A stretch of DNA of 64,000 nucleotides from NCBI RefSeq assembly GCF_001423245.1, contig NZ_LMOH01000027.1, positions 124,001 through 188,000 of the forward strand, given 5' to 3'. Numbering within the stretch: position 1 is the first letter of the stretch; each line of letters begins with the position of its first letter. The DNA is from Aureimonas sp. Leaf324 (GTDB lineage: Bacteria; Pseudomonadota; Alphaproteobacteria; Rhizobiales; Rhizobiaceae). This document shows positions 1 to 7,944 of this stretch, piece after piece. The notes below the pieces were generated by a model that saw only the letters and a list, made by a program, of their open reading frames with translations, did not search any database and was not told the DNA's origin. The position numbers were made by a program, and so were the translations under genes.

Positions 1-1
1 C

Positions 2-79
2 CTGCTGCAGAAGGGGATGACGCCGACGCGGTTCCGTAATCTGTCGCAGCGAAACCAGACCCTGTCCTACGCCGCCTGA
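2..79 (+). CDS. 3' end of a truncated gene, possibly an AraC-type regulator
   Basis: Only the last 25 codons are inside the window; they are open in frame 2 and end with TGA at 77-79. The visible tail contains the string GMTPTRFR, which resembles the end of the second helix-turn-helix of AraC-family activators (Gly-x-x-Pro-x-x-aromatic-Arg). That resemblance is short, so the family is a guess. A regulator here would make sense because the ribitol uptake and catabolism operon begins about 120 bp downstream on the same strand. Confidence 0.4.
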   Translation: MLQKGMTPTRFRNLSQRNQTLSYAA

Positions 80-200
80 CGCGGCGCGGGACGAGCCGAT
101 CGGCGGGCGGGGCTCCGGTCCCGGTCCCGCCGCCACAGGGCCCTTCGCGCGTGCCCCGAACGCCGAACTCGAAGACCATCAAAACCCAAGGGAGACGATC

Positions 201-1250
201 ATGACTGTTTCGATGCGCCATGGCGGCCTTGCCGTCCTCGCCCTCGGCCTTCTGGCCGGCACCGCTTCGGCCCGCGCGGCCGACGCCACCGTCGCCTTCC
301 TGATGCCCGACCAGGGCTCGACGCGCTACGAGGAGCGTGACTTCCCCGGCTTCAAGAACGAGATGGCGAAGCTCTGCCCGGATTGCACCGTGGTCTACCA
401 GAACGCCAACGGCGACGCCGCGCTTCAGCAGCAGCAGTTCAACTCGGTGATCGCGCAAGGGGCGACCGTCGTGGTGCTCGACCCCGTCGATTCCAGCGCC
501 GCCGCCTCGCTGGTGCAGCAGGCCCAGTCCCAGGACGTCAAGGTCATCGCCTACGACCGCCCGATCCCAGCGACGCCCGCCGACTACTACGTGTCCTTCG
601 ACAACAAGGCGATCGGCCAGGCGATCGCGCAGTCGCTGGTCGACCACCTGAAGGCCAAGGGCGTGCCGGACGGCTCGGGCGTCCTGCAGATCAACGGCTC
701 GCCGACCGACGCGGCGGCCGGCCTCATCCGCGACGGCATCGACGCCGCGCTCGACGCCTCGCCCTACAAGACGCTCGCCGAGTTCGACACGCCGGAATGG
801 GCGCCGCCCGAGGCCCAGCAGTGGACGAGCGGCCAGATCACCCGCTACGGCGCCGACATCAAGGGCGTGGTCGCGGCCAACGACGGCACCGGCGGCGGCG
901 CCATCGCGGCTTTCAAGGCGGCCGGCGTCGAGCCGGTTCCGCCGGTGACGGGCAACGACGCGACCACGGCCGCGCTCCAGCTGATCATCGCGGGCGACCA
1001 GTACAACACGATCTCCAAGCCCTCCGAGATCGTGGCCGCGGCCGCCGCCAACATCGCCTTCAAGTTCATCTCCGGCGAGAAGCCGGAAGCCAAGACGACG
1101 CTCTACAACACGCCGTCCGAGCTCTTCGTGCCGCTCGTCATCACCCGCGAGAACATCAAGGCCGAGATCTTCGACAAGAACATCACGCCGGCCTCCACCG
1201 TCTGCACCGGCGACTACGCCGCCGGCTGCAAGGAACTGGGCATCCAGTAA
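201..1250 (+). CDS. Sugar/polyol ABC transporter periplasmic binding protein (XylF/FrcB-like), probably for ribitol
   Basis: Periplasmic binding protein of the type 1 fold (Peripla_BP_4 family), 349 aa. Residues 1-26 form a classic signal peptide with a short basic start, an Ala/Leu core and an A-x-A cleavage site before ADAT. The mature part begins with the VAFLMPDQGSTRYEERD segment typical of XylF-like proteins. Two Cys pairs (KLCPDC, and VC...GC near the C-terminus) could form disulfides in the periplasm. It has an AGGGAGA-type ribosome site 5' of ATG 201. It is first in an operon with an ATPase, permease, ribitol dehydrogenase and pentulose kinase, so ribitol is the inferred ligand; the sequence alone does not prove it. 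Confidence 0.85.
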   Translation: MTVSMRHGGLAVLALGLLAGTASARAADATVAFLMPDQGSTRYEERDFPGFKNEMAKLCPDCTVVYQNANGDAALQQQQFNSVIAQGATVVVLDPVDSSAAASLVQQAQSQDVKVIAYDRPIPATPADYYVSFDNKAIGQAIAQSLVDHLKAKGVPDGSGVLQINGSPTDAAAGLIRDGIDAALDASPYKTLAEFDTPEWAPPEAQQWTSGQITRYGADIKGVVAANDGTGGGAIAAFKAAGVEPVPPVTGNDATTAALQLIIAGDQYNTISKPSEIVAAAAANIAFKFISGEKPEAKTTLYNTPSELFVPLVITRENIKAEIFDKNITPASTVCTGDYAAGCKELGIQ

Positions 1251-1323
1251 GCCCCATGCGAACCCGCCGGTCGCCCGTTCCCGGGCGGCCGGCTCCTGTT
1301 CCATTCCAAGGGAGGCCCGGCTC

Positions 1324-2148
1324 ATGGCCGATCATGCCGACCGCTCCCTGCCCGCCCGTTCGGGCGGCCGCGAGCCGGTCATCTCGCTTCGCAACGTATC
1401 CAAGAACTTCGGCGCGGTCTCGGCGCTGACCGACATCGAGCTCGACGTCTATCCCGGCGAGGTCGTGGCGCTGGTCGGCGACAACGGCGCGGGCAAGTCG
1501 ACGCTGGTCAAGGTCCTGGCCGGCGTCCACCAGCCTTCGTCGGGCACGATCCGCTTCGACGGCAAGGAGGTCGCCCTGTCGAGCCCATCCTCGGCGCTCG
1601 ACCTCGGCATCGCGACCGTGTTCCAGGACCTCGCCCTTTGCGAGAACCTCGATGTCGTCGCCAACATCTATCTCGGGCGCGAGGACAACCCCTGGAAGCT
1701 CGACGAGGTCGCGATGGAGGTCCGCGCCTGGACGCTCCTCAACGAGCTCGCGGCGCGCATTCCCTCCGTGCGCGAGCCGGTCGCCTCCCTTTCGGGTGGC
1801 CAGCGCCAGACGGTCGCGATCGCCCGCTCGCTGCTCCTCGAGCCCAAGCTCATCATGCTCGACGAGCCGACCGCGGCGCTCGGTGTCGCCCAGACCGCCG
1901 AGGTCCTCAACCTCATCGAGCGCGTGCGCGACCGCGGGCTCGGCGTCATCGTGATCTCGCACAACATGGACGACGTGCGCGCGGTGGCGGACCGCATCGT
2001 GGTGCTGCGCCTCGGTCGCAACAACGGCGTCTTCACGCCGGCCGATTCGCACCACGACCTGATCTCGGCCATCACCGGCGCCTCCGAGAACGCCGTGTCG
2101 CGCCGCGCCGAACGTCTGGCGGGCGCCGCCGAAGGGGGGCATCCATGA
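1324..2148 (+). CDS. ABC transporter ATP-binding protein, single-domain FrcA type
   Basis: Cytoplasmic ATPase of the sugar importer, 274 aa. Walker A GDNGAGKST is at residues 52-60, the Q-loop Gln at about 101, the signature LSGGQ at 156-160, Walker B LIMLDEP at 176-182 and the switch His in VISHN near 213. Unlike RbsA or XylG (about 500 aa, two ATPase modules) it carries one module, as in the rhizobial FrcA fructose system, so it presumably works as a homodimer. Its stop overlaps the permease start in an ATGA arrangement at 2145-2148, which indicates translational coupling. Confidence 0.88.
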   Translation: MADHADRSLPARSGGREPVISLRNVSKNFGAVSALTDIELDVYPGEVVALVGDNGAGKSTLVKVLAGVHQPSSGTIRFDGKEVALSSPSSALDLGIATVFQDLALCENLDVVANIYLGREDNPWKLDEVAMEVRAWTLLNELAARIPSVREPVASLSGGQRQTVAIARSLLLEPKLIMLDEPTAALGVAQTAEVLNLIERVRDRGLGVIVISHNMDDVRAVADRIVVLRLGRNNGVFTPADSHHDLISAITGASENAVSRRAERLAGAAEGGHP

Positions 2149-3398
2149 GCCAGAATCCCAATTCCGTCACCGGCCAGGCGCTCGACCGCGCGGATGCGCG
2201 CGTGCGCCAGGACGAGGGCCTCGGCGGCGCGCTGCGCGCCTTCGGCGACCGGGTGCGTTCGGGCGATCTCGGGATGATCCCGGTGGCGGTCGGCCTCGTG
2301 CTCATCGCCGTCGTGTTCACGACGCTGAATCCGGTCTTCCTGCGCCCGGGCAACGTCTCGAACCTTCTCTACGACTGCGCGACGACGGGCATCATCTCGC
2401 TCGGCATCGTCTGCGTGCTCCTGCTCGGCGAGATCGACCTGTCGGTCGGCTCGATGTCGGGCCTCGCCTCGGCGATGCTCGGCGTCCTGTGGATCAACAA
2501 CGGCTGGCCGCTGGTCGGCGCCGTCGCGGTGGCGCTCGGCTTCGGGACGCTCGTCGGCGCGCTTTATGCCACGCTCTACAACCGCGTCGGCATGCCGTCC
2601 TTCGTGGCGACGCTCGCCGGCCTCCTCGCGCTGCTCGGGCTCCAGCTCTACCTCCTCGGCACATCCGGCTCGATCAACCTGCCCTTCAACCTCGCCTTCG
2701 TGCGCTTCGGCCAGAACGCCTACATGCCGAACTGGCTGTCGGTGGCGCTGGCCCTCGTGCCGGGCGCGGTGGTGCTCTGGGGCGGGCTCAAGGCGCGCAC
2801 GCGGCGTCAGGCGGCGGGGCTCACCGGCACGGCGCTCAGCGTCATCGTCGCCAAGGCCGTGGTGCTGACCGTCGGGCTCGTCGCGGTGGTCCTCTATCTG
2901 GCGCAGGGGCGCGGCGTGCCGTGGATGTTCGGCATGTTCGTCGCCCTGGTGGCGGCGATGGACTACGCCATCACCCGCACCAAGTGGGGCCGCTCGATGA
3001 TGGCGGTCGGCGGCAACCGCGAGGCGGCCCGGCGCGCCGGCATCAACGTGCGCCGCATCTACATGAGCGCCTTCGTCCTGTGCTCGACGCTGGCGGCGCT
3101 CGGCGGTCTCCTGTCGGCGGCGCGCCTCGGCTCGGCCTCGCAGCAGGCCGGCACCGGCGACGTCAACCTCAACGCCATCGCGGCGGCGGTGATCGGCGGC
3201 ACCTCCCTCTTCGGCGGGCGCGGCTCGGCCTATTCGGCACTGCTCGGCATCATCGTGATCCAGGCGATCTCGAACGGGCTGACGCTCCTCAACCTCTCGT
3301 CGAGCCTTCGCTACATGATCCTCGGCGGGGTGCTGGCGCTGGCTGTCATCGTCGATTCGCTCGCCCGCCGCTCGCGCGCCTCGCACGGCCGCGGCTGA
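2145..3398 (+). CDS. ABC transporter permease (XylH/FrcC-like)
   Basis: Inner-membrane permease of the BPD_transp_2 class, 417 aa from the ATG at 2145. After a polar N-terminus of about 50 residues there are roughly ten hydrophobic segments. The central insert (LKARTRRQ followed by a long hydrophobic span) is characteristic of XylH-like permeases. The conserved loop containing [10 protein letters not shown] near residue 300, before the last helices, is the site that contacts the ATPase in this family. Earlier in-frame starts run through the ATPase gene and are rejected because the ATGA overlap gives a clean start. Confidence 0.85.
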   Translation: MSQNPNSVTGQALDRADARVRQDEGLGGALRAFGDRVRSGDLGMIPVAVGLVLIAVVFTTLNPVFLRPGNVSNLLYDCATTGIISLGIVCVLLLGEIDLSVGSMSGLASAMLGVLWINNGWPLVGAVAVALGFGTLVGALYATLYNRVGMPSFVATLAGLLALLGLQLYLLGTSGSINLPFNLAFVRFGQNAYMPNWLSVALALVPGAVVLWGGLKARTRRQAAGLTGTALSVIVAKAVVLTVGLVAVVLYLAQGRGVPWMFGMFVALVAAMDYAITRTKWGRSMMAVGGNREAARRAGINVRRIYMSAFVLCSTLAALGGLLSAARLGSASQQAGTGDVNLNAIAAAVIGGTSLFGGRGSAYSALLGIIVIQAISNGLTLLNLSSSLRYMILGGVLALAVIVDSLARRSRASHGRG

Positions 3399-3407
3399 CG
3401 CATCCTG

Positions 3408-3428
3408 CCCCGCCGTCCCGCGGCGGGG
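3408..3428 (+). terminator. GC-rich hairpin between transporter and catabolic genes
   Basis: Perfect 8-bp stem CCCCGCCG / CGGCGGGG with a TCCCG loop, followed by CCTTCTTCC rather than a clean T run. It lies 10 bases after the permease stop. It could be a partial terminator or an mRNA-stabilising element setting the ratio of transporter to enzyme. Confidence 0.4.
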
Positions 3429-3468
3429 CCTTCTTCCCCAAAACGTCGTCCATTCGGGAACAGCACCC

Positions 3469-4197
3469 ATGAACTTCGATCTCTCCGGCAAGGTCGCCGC
3501 CGTCACGGGCGGGGCGTCCGGCATCGGCCTCGAATGCGCCCGCACCTTCCTGGCGGCAGGCGCCGAGGTCGTCCTCGTCGACCACGCGGCCGACCGTCTG
3601 GAAGCCGCCTGCGCCGCGCTCGGGGCCGGCGCCCACGCCGTGCGCATCGATCTCACCGACGGCGCCAGCGTCGACACGATGATGCCGCAGATCCTCGAAA
3701 AGGCCGGGCGCCTCGACATCTTCCACGCCAATGCCGGCGCCTATGTCGGCGGCGAGGTGATCGAGGGCGACCCCGACCGCTGGGACCGGATGCTCAATCT
3801 CAACATCAACGCCGCCTTCCGCTCGATCCATGCCGTCCTGCCGCATATGGCGACACGCGGCTCGGGCGACGTGATCGTCACGAGTTCGGTCGCCGGCCTC
3901 GTGCCGGTCGTCTGGGAGCCGGTCTACACGGCCTCGAAATTCGCCATCCAGGCCTTCGTCCACACCCTGCGCCGTCAGGTCATCAAGCACGGCATCCGCG
4001 TTGGCGCCGTCGCGCCGGGCCCGGTGATCACGCCGCTGATCGACGACTGGCCGGCCGCCAAGCTCGAGGAGGCGCGCGCCTCGAAGAGCCTGATGGAGGC
4101 CAAGGAGGTTGCGGACGCCGTGCTCTTCATGGTCACACGCCCGCAAGGCGTCGTGATCCGCGACCTCGTGATCCTGCCGCACGGCGTCGACCTCTAG
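3469..4197 (+). CDS. rbtD: Ribitol 2-dehydrogenase (SDR family)
   Basis: Oxidises ribitol to D-ribulose with NAD+ (EC 1.1.1.56). The 242-aa protein is a classical short-chain dehydrogenase: TGGASGIG at residues 13-20, NAG at 88-90, the active-site Ser at about 140, and Y153-x3-K157. Long stretches match my memory of the Klebsiella ribitol dehydrogenase, including [24 protein letters not shown] and the C-terminal ILP-x-x-VDL end. That makes this the most specific assignment in the operon. It follows the permease after a 70-bp gap with a hairpin and precedes the kinase by 16 bp. Rhizobial literature calls the equivalent gene rbtA. Confidence 0.88.
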   Translation: MNFDLSGKVAAVTGGASGIGLECARTFLAAGAEVVLVDHAADRLEAACAALGAGAHAVRIDLTDGASVDTMMPQILEKAGRLDIFHANAGAYVGGEVIEGDPDRWDRMLNLNINAAFRSIHAVLPHMATRGSGDVIVTSSVAGLVPVVWEPVYTASKFAIQAFVHTLRRQVIKHGIRVGAVAPGPVITPLIDDWPAAKLEEARASKSLMEAKEVADAVLFMVTRPQGVVIRDLVILPHGVDL

Positions 4198-4213
4198 TCC
4201 GAAGGCTCCTTCC

Positions 4214-5827
4214 ATGACCGCCAGTGATCTCTTCCTCGGCATCGATGTCGGAACCGGCAGCGCGCGCGCGGGTCTCTTCGACGAGGCCGGGCGTCTCGTC
4301 GCCACCGCCAAGCGCCCGATCCGGATGTGGCGCGAGCCCGGCGAGATCGTGGAGCAGTCCTCGGCCGACATCTGGCGCGCGATCTGCGAGAGCGTGCGCG
4401 AGGCGCTGGGGGCGGCCGGGGGCGATCCGGCGCGCGTTCGCGGCATCGGCTTCGACGCCACCTGCTCGCTGGTCGCCGTCGGCCCCGGCGCGCGGCCGCT
4501 CGCCGTCGGTCCCTCGAACGACCCGCAGCGCGACATCGTGGTCTGGATGGACCACCGGGCGCTCGTGCAGACCGAGCGGATCAACGCCACCGGCCACCCG
4601 GTGCTCGCCTATGTCGGCGGGCGCATCTCGCCCGAGATGGAGACGCCGAAGCTCCTCTGGCTGAAGGAGAACAAGCCGGACACCTTCCACGGGGCCGAGC
4701 ACTTCTTCGACCTTGCCGACTATCTCACATGGCGCGCCACCGGCTCGGCCGCGCGCTCGGTCTGCACCATCACCTGCAAGTGGACCTACCTTGCCCACGA
4801 GCGGCGCTGGGACGAGGACTACTTCCGCACGATCGGCCTCGGCGAGTTCGCCGACGAGGGCTTTCGGCGCATCGGGCGGCAAGTCCTCGACATCGGCGAG
4901 CCGGTGGGCGCCGGCCTGACGGCCGAGGCCGCCGCCGACCTCGGGCTGAAATCAGGCACGCCGGTCGGCGCCGCCCTGATCGACGCCCATGCCGGCGGCG
5001 TCGGCACGGTGTCGGGCGTCGGGCGCGATCTCGCGCTGATCATGGGAACGTCGGCCTGCGCCATGGCGGTGACGGCGGAAGCCGCCTTCGTGGAAGGCGT
5101 CTGGGGCCCCTATTTCGGCGCGATGCTGCCGGGCGCGTGGCTTCTCGAAGGCGGGCAGTCCGGCTACGGCGCGGCGCTCGACCACCTCGTCGGCTCGCAT
5201 CCGGGCTTTGCCGCCGCGCGCGAGGCCGCCGAGCGCGAGGGCCGGGGCGTCCTCGACCATCTCGAGGCGCGCGCCGTCGCGCTCGCCGGCTCGGTGGAGG
5301 CGGCGGCCCGGCTAGCCGCCACCCTTCACGTCGTGCCCGACCATCTCGGCAATCGCTCGCCGCATGCCGACCCGCATGCGACCGGCACGGTCAGCGGCCT
5401 GACGCTCGCCGCCGACGAGGACGCCATCGTGCGCCTCTTCGTCGCCGCGCTCTGCGGGCTCTGCTACGGCACGCGCGACATCGTCGAGGCGATGCGGGCG
5501 AAGGGCGTGCCGCTGGAGCGGATCGTGGTCTCGGGCGGCGCCTCGCGCTCGCCCCTTCTGCGGCGCATCCTGGCGGACGCGACGCGCACGACGGTGGTAC
5601 TGCCCGAAACGGCCGAGCCGGTGCTTCTCGGCAGCGCGATGCTCGGCGTCGTCGCGAGCGGCGCGGCGCCGGATCTGGCCGCCGCGGCGACGCGCATGTG
5701 CCGCGCGGGCGAGACGATCGAGCCCGCCGGCGGTGCGGTCGCCGCCTTCCACGACGCCAAGTTCGAGGCCTATCGCACCCTGCAGGCGGCCGAGCGGCGG
5801 GTGCGCGAGGTGATGGGAACGGTTTAG
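4214..5827 (+). CDS. FGGY-family pentulose kinase, likely D-ribulokinase
   Basis: Phosphorylates the product of the dehydrogenase, giving D-ribulose 5-phosphate for the pentose phosphate pathway. The 537-aa length and the internal motifs (GIDVGTGSARAG at 9-20, WMDHRA, FFDLADYLTWRATG, LIDAHAGGVG with the likely catalytic Asp, and a C-terminal VVSGGASRSPLL ATP-site segment) fit the ribulokinase subgroup that includes fungal and animal D-ribulokinases (TIGR01315 type) rather than xylulokinase or AraB. The gene is last in the operon. Substrate assignment rests on the adjacent ribitol dehydrogenase. Confidence 0.82.
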   Translation: MTASDLFLGIDVGTGSARAGLFDEAGRLVATAKRPIRMWREPGEIVEQSSADIWRAICESVREALGAAGGDPARVRGIGFDATCSLVAVGPGARPLAVGPSNDPQRDIVVWMDHRALVQTERINATGHPVLAYVGGRISPEMETPKLLWLKENKPDTFHGAEHFFDLADYLTWRATGSAARSVCTITCKWTYLAHERRWDEDYFRTIGLGEFADEGFRRIGRQVLDIGEPVGAGLTAEAAADLGLKSGTPVGAALIDAHAGGVGTVSGVGRDLALIMGTSACAMAVTAEAAFVEGVWGPYFGAMLPGAWLLEGGQSGYGAALDHLVGSHPGFAAAREAAEREGRGVLDHLEARAVALAGSVEAAARLAATLHVVPDHLGNRSPHADPHATGTVSGLTLAADEDAIVRLFVAALCGLCYGTRDIVEAMRAKGVPLERIVVSGGASRSPLLRRILADATRTTVVLPETAEPVLLGSAMLGVVASGAAPDLAAAATRMCRAGETIEPAGGAVAAFHDAKFEAYRTLQAAERRVREVMGTV

Positions 5828-5841
5828 GCCGGCCAAACCAC

Positions 5842-5859
5842 ACCGGGTCGCCGCCCGGT
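5842..5859. terminator. Weak hairpin between convergent genes
   Basis: 6-bp stem ACCGGG / CCCGGT with loop TCGCCG, between the kinase stop (5827) and the stop of the minus-strand cNMP-binding gene. There is no T tract, so termination is only a possibility. Confidence 0.3.
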
Positions 5860-6371
5860 CAGGCGCGGGGTTCGCCGTCGCCGGCCGGCGGGGCGTCCGG
5901 CGCGTCCGTTTCGTCATCGTAGTCGAAGACGTCGGACAGGGCGAGGATACGGGCCGTCATCGCCTCGAGCTCGCCGGCGATGCGGGCGTGCAGCATCGCG
6001 GCGATCTCGGGATATTCCTGCAGCATCCGGCGAAACAGCGGGCGCGAGATACGGATGAAGTCGCAGTCGGTGGCGGTGACCGCCGTCGCCGGCCGGCGCG
6101 TGTCGGCCATGAGGGCCATCTCGCCGAGAAGCGACCCCGGACCTGCCGTCTCGACGACGCGCCGCGCGTCGCCCTCGCCGTCGACGAGGTTGACCGTGCC
6201 GGAGGCCACGATGAAGCCGGCGTCCGCGCGCGCTTCGGCCCGGAACAGGATCTCGCCCGAGCGCAGGTGGCGATGCTCGGCGCCGAAGGCCAGAAGCCGC
6301 AGCTGGTCGCGCGTCAGGTCCTGGAACAGGGAGACGCCGCCGAGAAGCTCCATGTCGCTTTCCAGGCTCAT
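5859..6371 (-). CDS. Cyclic-nucleotide-binding-domain protein without a DNA-binding domain
   Basis: 170-aa protein made almost entirely of one cNMP-binding beta-barrel. The phosphate-binding cassette is at residues 83-97 (GEMALM-x4-RPATA) with the Arg that contacts the cyclic phosphate. After the barrel comes one helix and an acidic, disordered tail; no helix-turn-helix is present, so it is not a complete Crp. I start it at ATG 6371 (MSLESDMELL), matching the usual start of this family; ATG 6428 is an alternative. In Brucella the counterpart is annotated as a PKA-regulatory-subunit-like protein next to the OtpR/CenR gene, the same arrangement as here. Confidence 0.78.
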   Translation of the reverse strand: MSLESDMELLGGVSLFQDLTRDQLRLLAFGAEHRHLRSGEILFRAEARADAGFIVASGTVNLVDGEGDARRVVETAGPGSLLGEMALMADTRRPATAVTATDCDFIRISRPLFRRMLQEYPEIAAMLHARIAGELEAMTARILALSDVFDYDDETDAPDAPPAGDGEPRA

Positions 6372-6534
6372 GCCGACCGAAACACCCTTCACGCCCCCTG
6401 CCGGGCGCGGGGCGCCCGCTTCGGACATCGCAGGAAATCGCCGCCGCGTGAAGCCCAAAGCAGGACAATGACGTCGCCGCGCGGCCCCTTCGCCCCGCGG
6501 CGTTTCCAGCCGGCCACACAACCGGCGGTTCGGG

Positions 6535-7218
6535 TCAGGGCATCAGCTTGTAGCCGCCCGACTCCGTCACGATCAGCCGGGCGTTGGAGGGCTCGGGCTC
6601 GATCTTCTGGCGCAGGCGATAGACGTGGGTCTCGAGCGTGTGGGTGGTGACGCCCGAATTGTAGCCCCACACCTCTTCCAGAAGGACGTCGCGCGTCACG
6701 ACGCGCCGGTCGGCCCGGTAGAGATAGCGGATGATCGCGGTTTCCTTCTCGGTCAGGCGGATCTTGCCGCCCTTCTCGTCGAGGAGGACCTTCTGGCTCG
6801 GCTTGAACACGTAGGGTCCGACCTGGAAGGTCGCGTCCTCGGACTGTTCGTGCTGGCGCAGCTGGGCGCGGATGCGCGCAAGCAGCACCGCGAAGCGGAA
6901 GGGCTTGGCGACATAGTCGTTGGCGCCCGATTCGAGGCCGAGGATCGTGTCGGCGTCGCCGTCCTGCGCCGTCAGGATGATGACGGGCGCCTTGAAGCCG
7001 CCCTTGCGCAGCGTCTTCACCGCCTCGCGGCCGTCCATGTCCGGCAGGCCGACATCCATGATCACGAGATCGATCAGGTTGGCACGCGCGGTCTGGATGC
7101 CCTTGGTGGCGTTCGCCTCCTGGAGCACCTGGAACTCCTCGTGGAGGGCGAGCTGATCCACCAGTGTCGTGCGAAGGTCGTCGTCGTCATCGACAATGAG
7201 AATGCTACGTACGCTCAT
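6535..7218 (-). CDS. cenR: OmpR-family response regulator CenR (Brucella OtpR)
   Basis: Two-component regulator of cell-envelope genes, 227 aa. The receiver domain (1-120) has the acidic pocket at D10-D11, phospho-acceptor D55 in IMDVGLPDMDG and Lys105 in VAKPF. The winged-helix domain (about 130-225) contains LTEKETAIIRYLYRA and THTLETHVYRLRQKIE. These segments match alphaproteobacterial CenR closely. CenR is essential or important for envelope integrity in Caulobacter, Rhodobacter and Brucella. The start is ATG 7218; upstream in-frame codons extend over the divergent gene. Its partner kinase CenK is not in the window. The cNMP-binding gene lies 163 bp downstream on the same strand. Confidence 0.87.
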   Translation of the reverse strand: MSVRSILIVDDDDDLRTTLVDQLALHEEFQVLQEANATKGIQTARANLIDLVIMDVGLPDMDGREAVKTLRKGGFKAPVIILTAQDGDADTILGLESGANDYVAKPFRFAVLLARIRAQLRQHEQSEDATFQVGPYVFKPSQKVLLDEKGGKIRLTEKETAIIRYLYRADRRVVTRDVLLEEVWGYNSGVTTHTLETHVYRLRQKIEPEPSNARLIVTESGGYKLMP

Positions 7219-7291
7219 CCAGGGTCCTTCGTTTGCAAGATCCGGTCGGACGACTGCTTCGCGCCCGGCTCTGTAATAATTTGTGAGCGCC

Positions 7292-7858
7292 ATGCGACTT
7301 TTTCCACCCCCTCGGCCAAGGAAACCCCGTTCGGGCCCGCTTTTGACGGTTCGCGCCTCGCCGCTCGACCCGCGGCGCGGCATTCTGGCGGCGGGTCCTC
7401 TGCGCATTCCCTGCGCTCTCGGCCGCTCCGGCATCACCAGCGGCAAGCGCGAGGGCGACGGGGCGACGCCGCTCGCCGAGATGGCCGTCGTCGCGGCCTT
7501 CGTGCGGGGCGGGCGGCGCGGGGGCCCGTTCCGGCTGCCCGGCCTCCCGCTCCGCCGCGCTCGGGCCGAGGACGGCTGGTGCGACGAGCCCGGTCATGCC
7601 GCCTACAATCGCGCGGTGCGCCTGCCGCTCGCGGCCAGCGCCGAGACGATGCAGCGCGAGGACGCGCTCTACGATGTCGTCGTGGTGCTCGACTGGAACC
7701 TCCGGTCGCGCGCGCGCGGGCGCGGCAGCGCGATCTTTTTCCACATCGCGCGGCCGGGCTTGCGACCGACCGAGGGCTGCGTCGCGGTCACGCGCCGGGA
7801 CATGGGGCGCCTCGCGCCGTTCCTTCGGCCGGGCGCGCGGATGGCGGTGCGACGATAG
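7292..7858 (+). CDS. L,D-transpeptidase family protein (YkuD domain)
   Basis: 188-aa protein. The YkuD catalytic signature is present: His151 (FFHIARPG) and Cys163 in TEGCVAV, preceded by the subfamily motifs ALGRSGI, KREGDGATP and GWCDEPGHAAYNR. This subfamily is common in alphaproteobacteria and is predicted to act on peptidoglycan cross-links, but no obvious Sec signal is seen, only a basic, Pro-rich N-terminus. It is transcribed divergently from cenR with 73 bp between the starts, so CenR may control it. I use ATG 7292; an in-frame ATG at 7283 is 3 codons upstream. Confidence 0.75.
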   Translation: MRLFPPPRPRKPRSGPLLTVRASPLDPRRGILAAGPLRIPCALGRSGITSGKREGDGATPLAEMAVVAAFVRGGRRGGPFRLPGLPLRRARAEDGWCDEPGHAAYNRAVRLPLAASAETMQREDALYDVVVVLDWNLRSRARGRGSAIFFHIARPGLRPTEGCVAVTRRDMGRLAPFLRPGARMAVRR

Positions 7859-7944
7859 GATCCGCGCGGCGGGGGAACCGGCAGGCCCCCTCGCGCGTCC
7901 AAGGTTCTGGTCCTTCCTTTTCGTTCCGACCGAGGCCTGCCGTC

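Noticed and set aside
1668-3731. 687-codon minus-strand frame across the transporter genes
   Set aside because: Arg/Ala/Asp-rich shadow without domains, overlapping two well-supported plus-strand genes.
6625-7944. N-terminal extension of the FdhF/YdeP frame giving a 1217-residue fusion
   Set aside because: The extra part runs antisense to cenR and through the YkuD gene in another frame; family members start at the position of ATG 7945.
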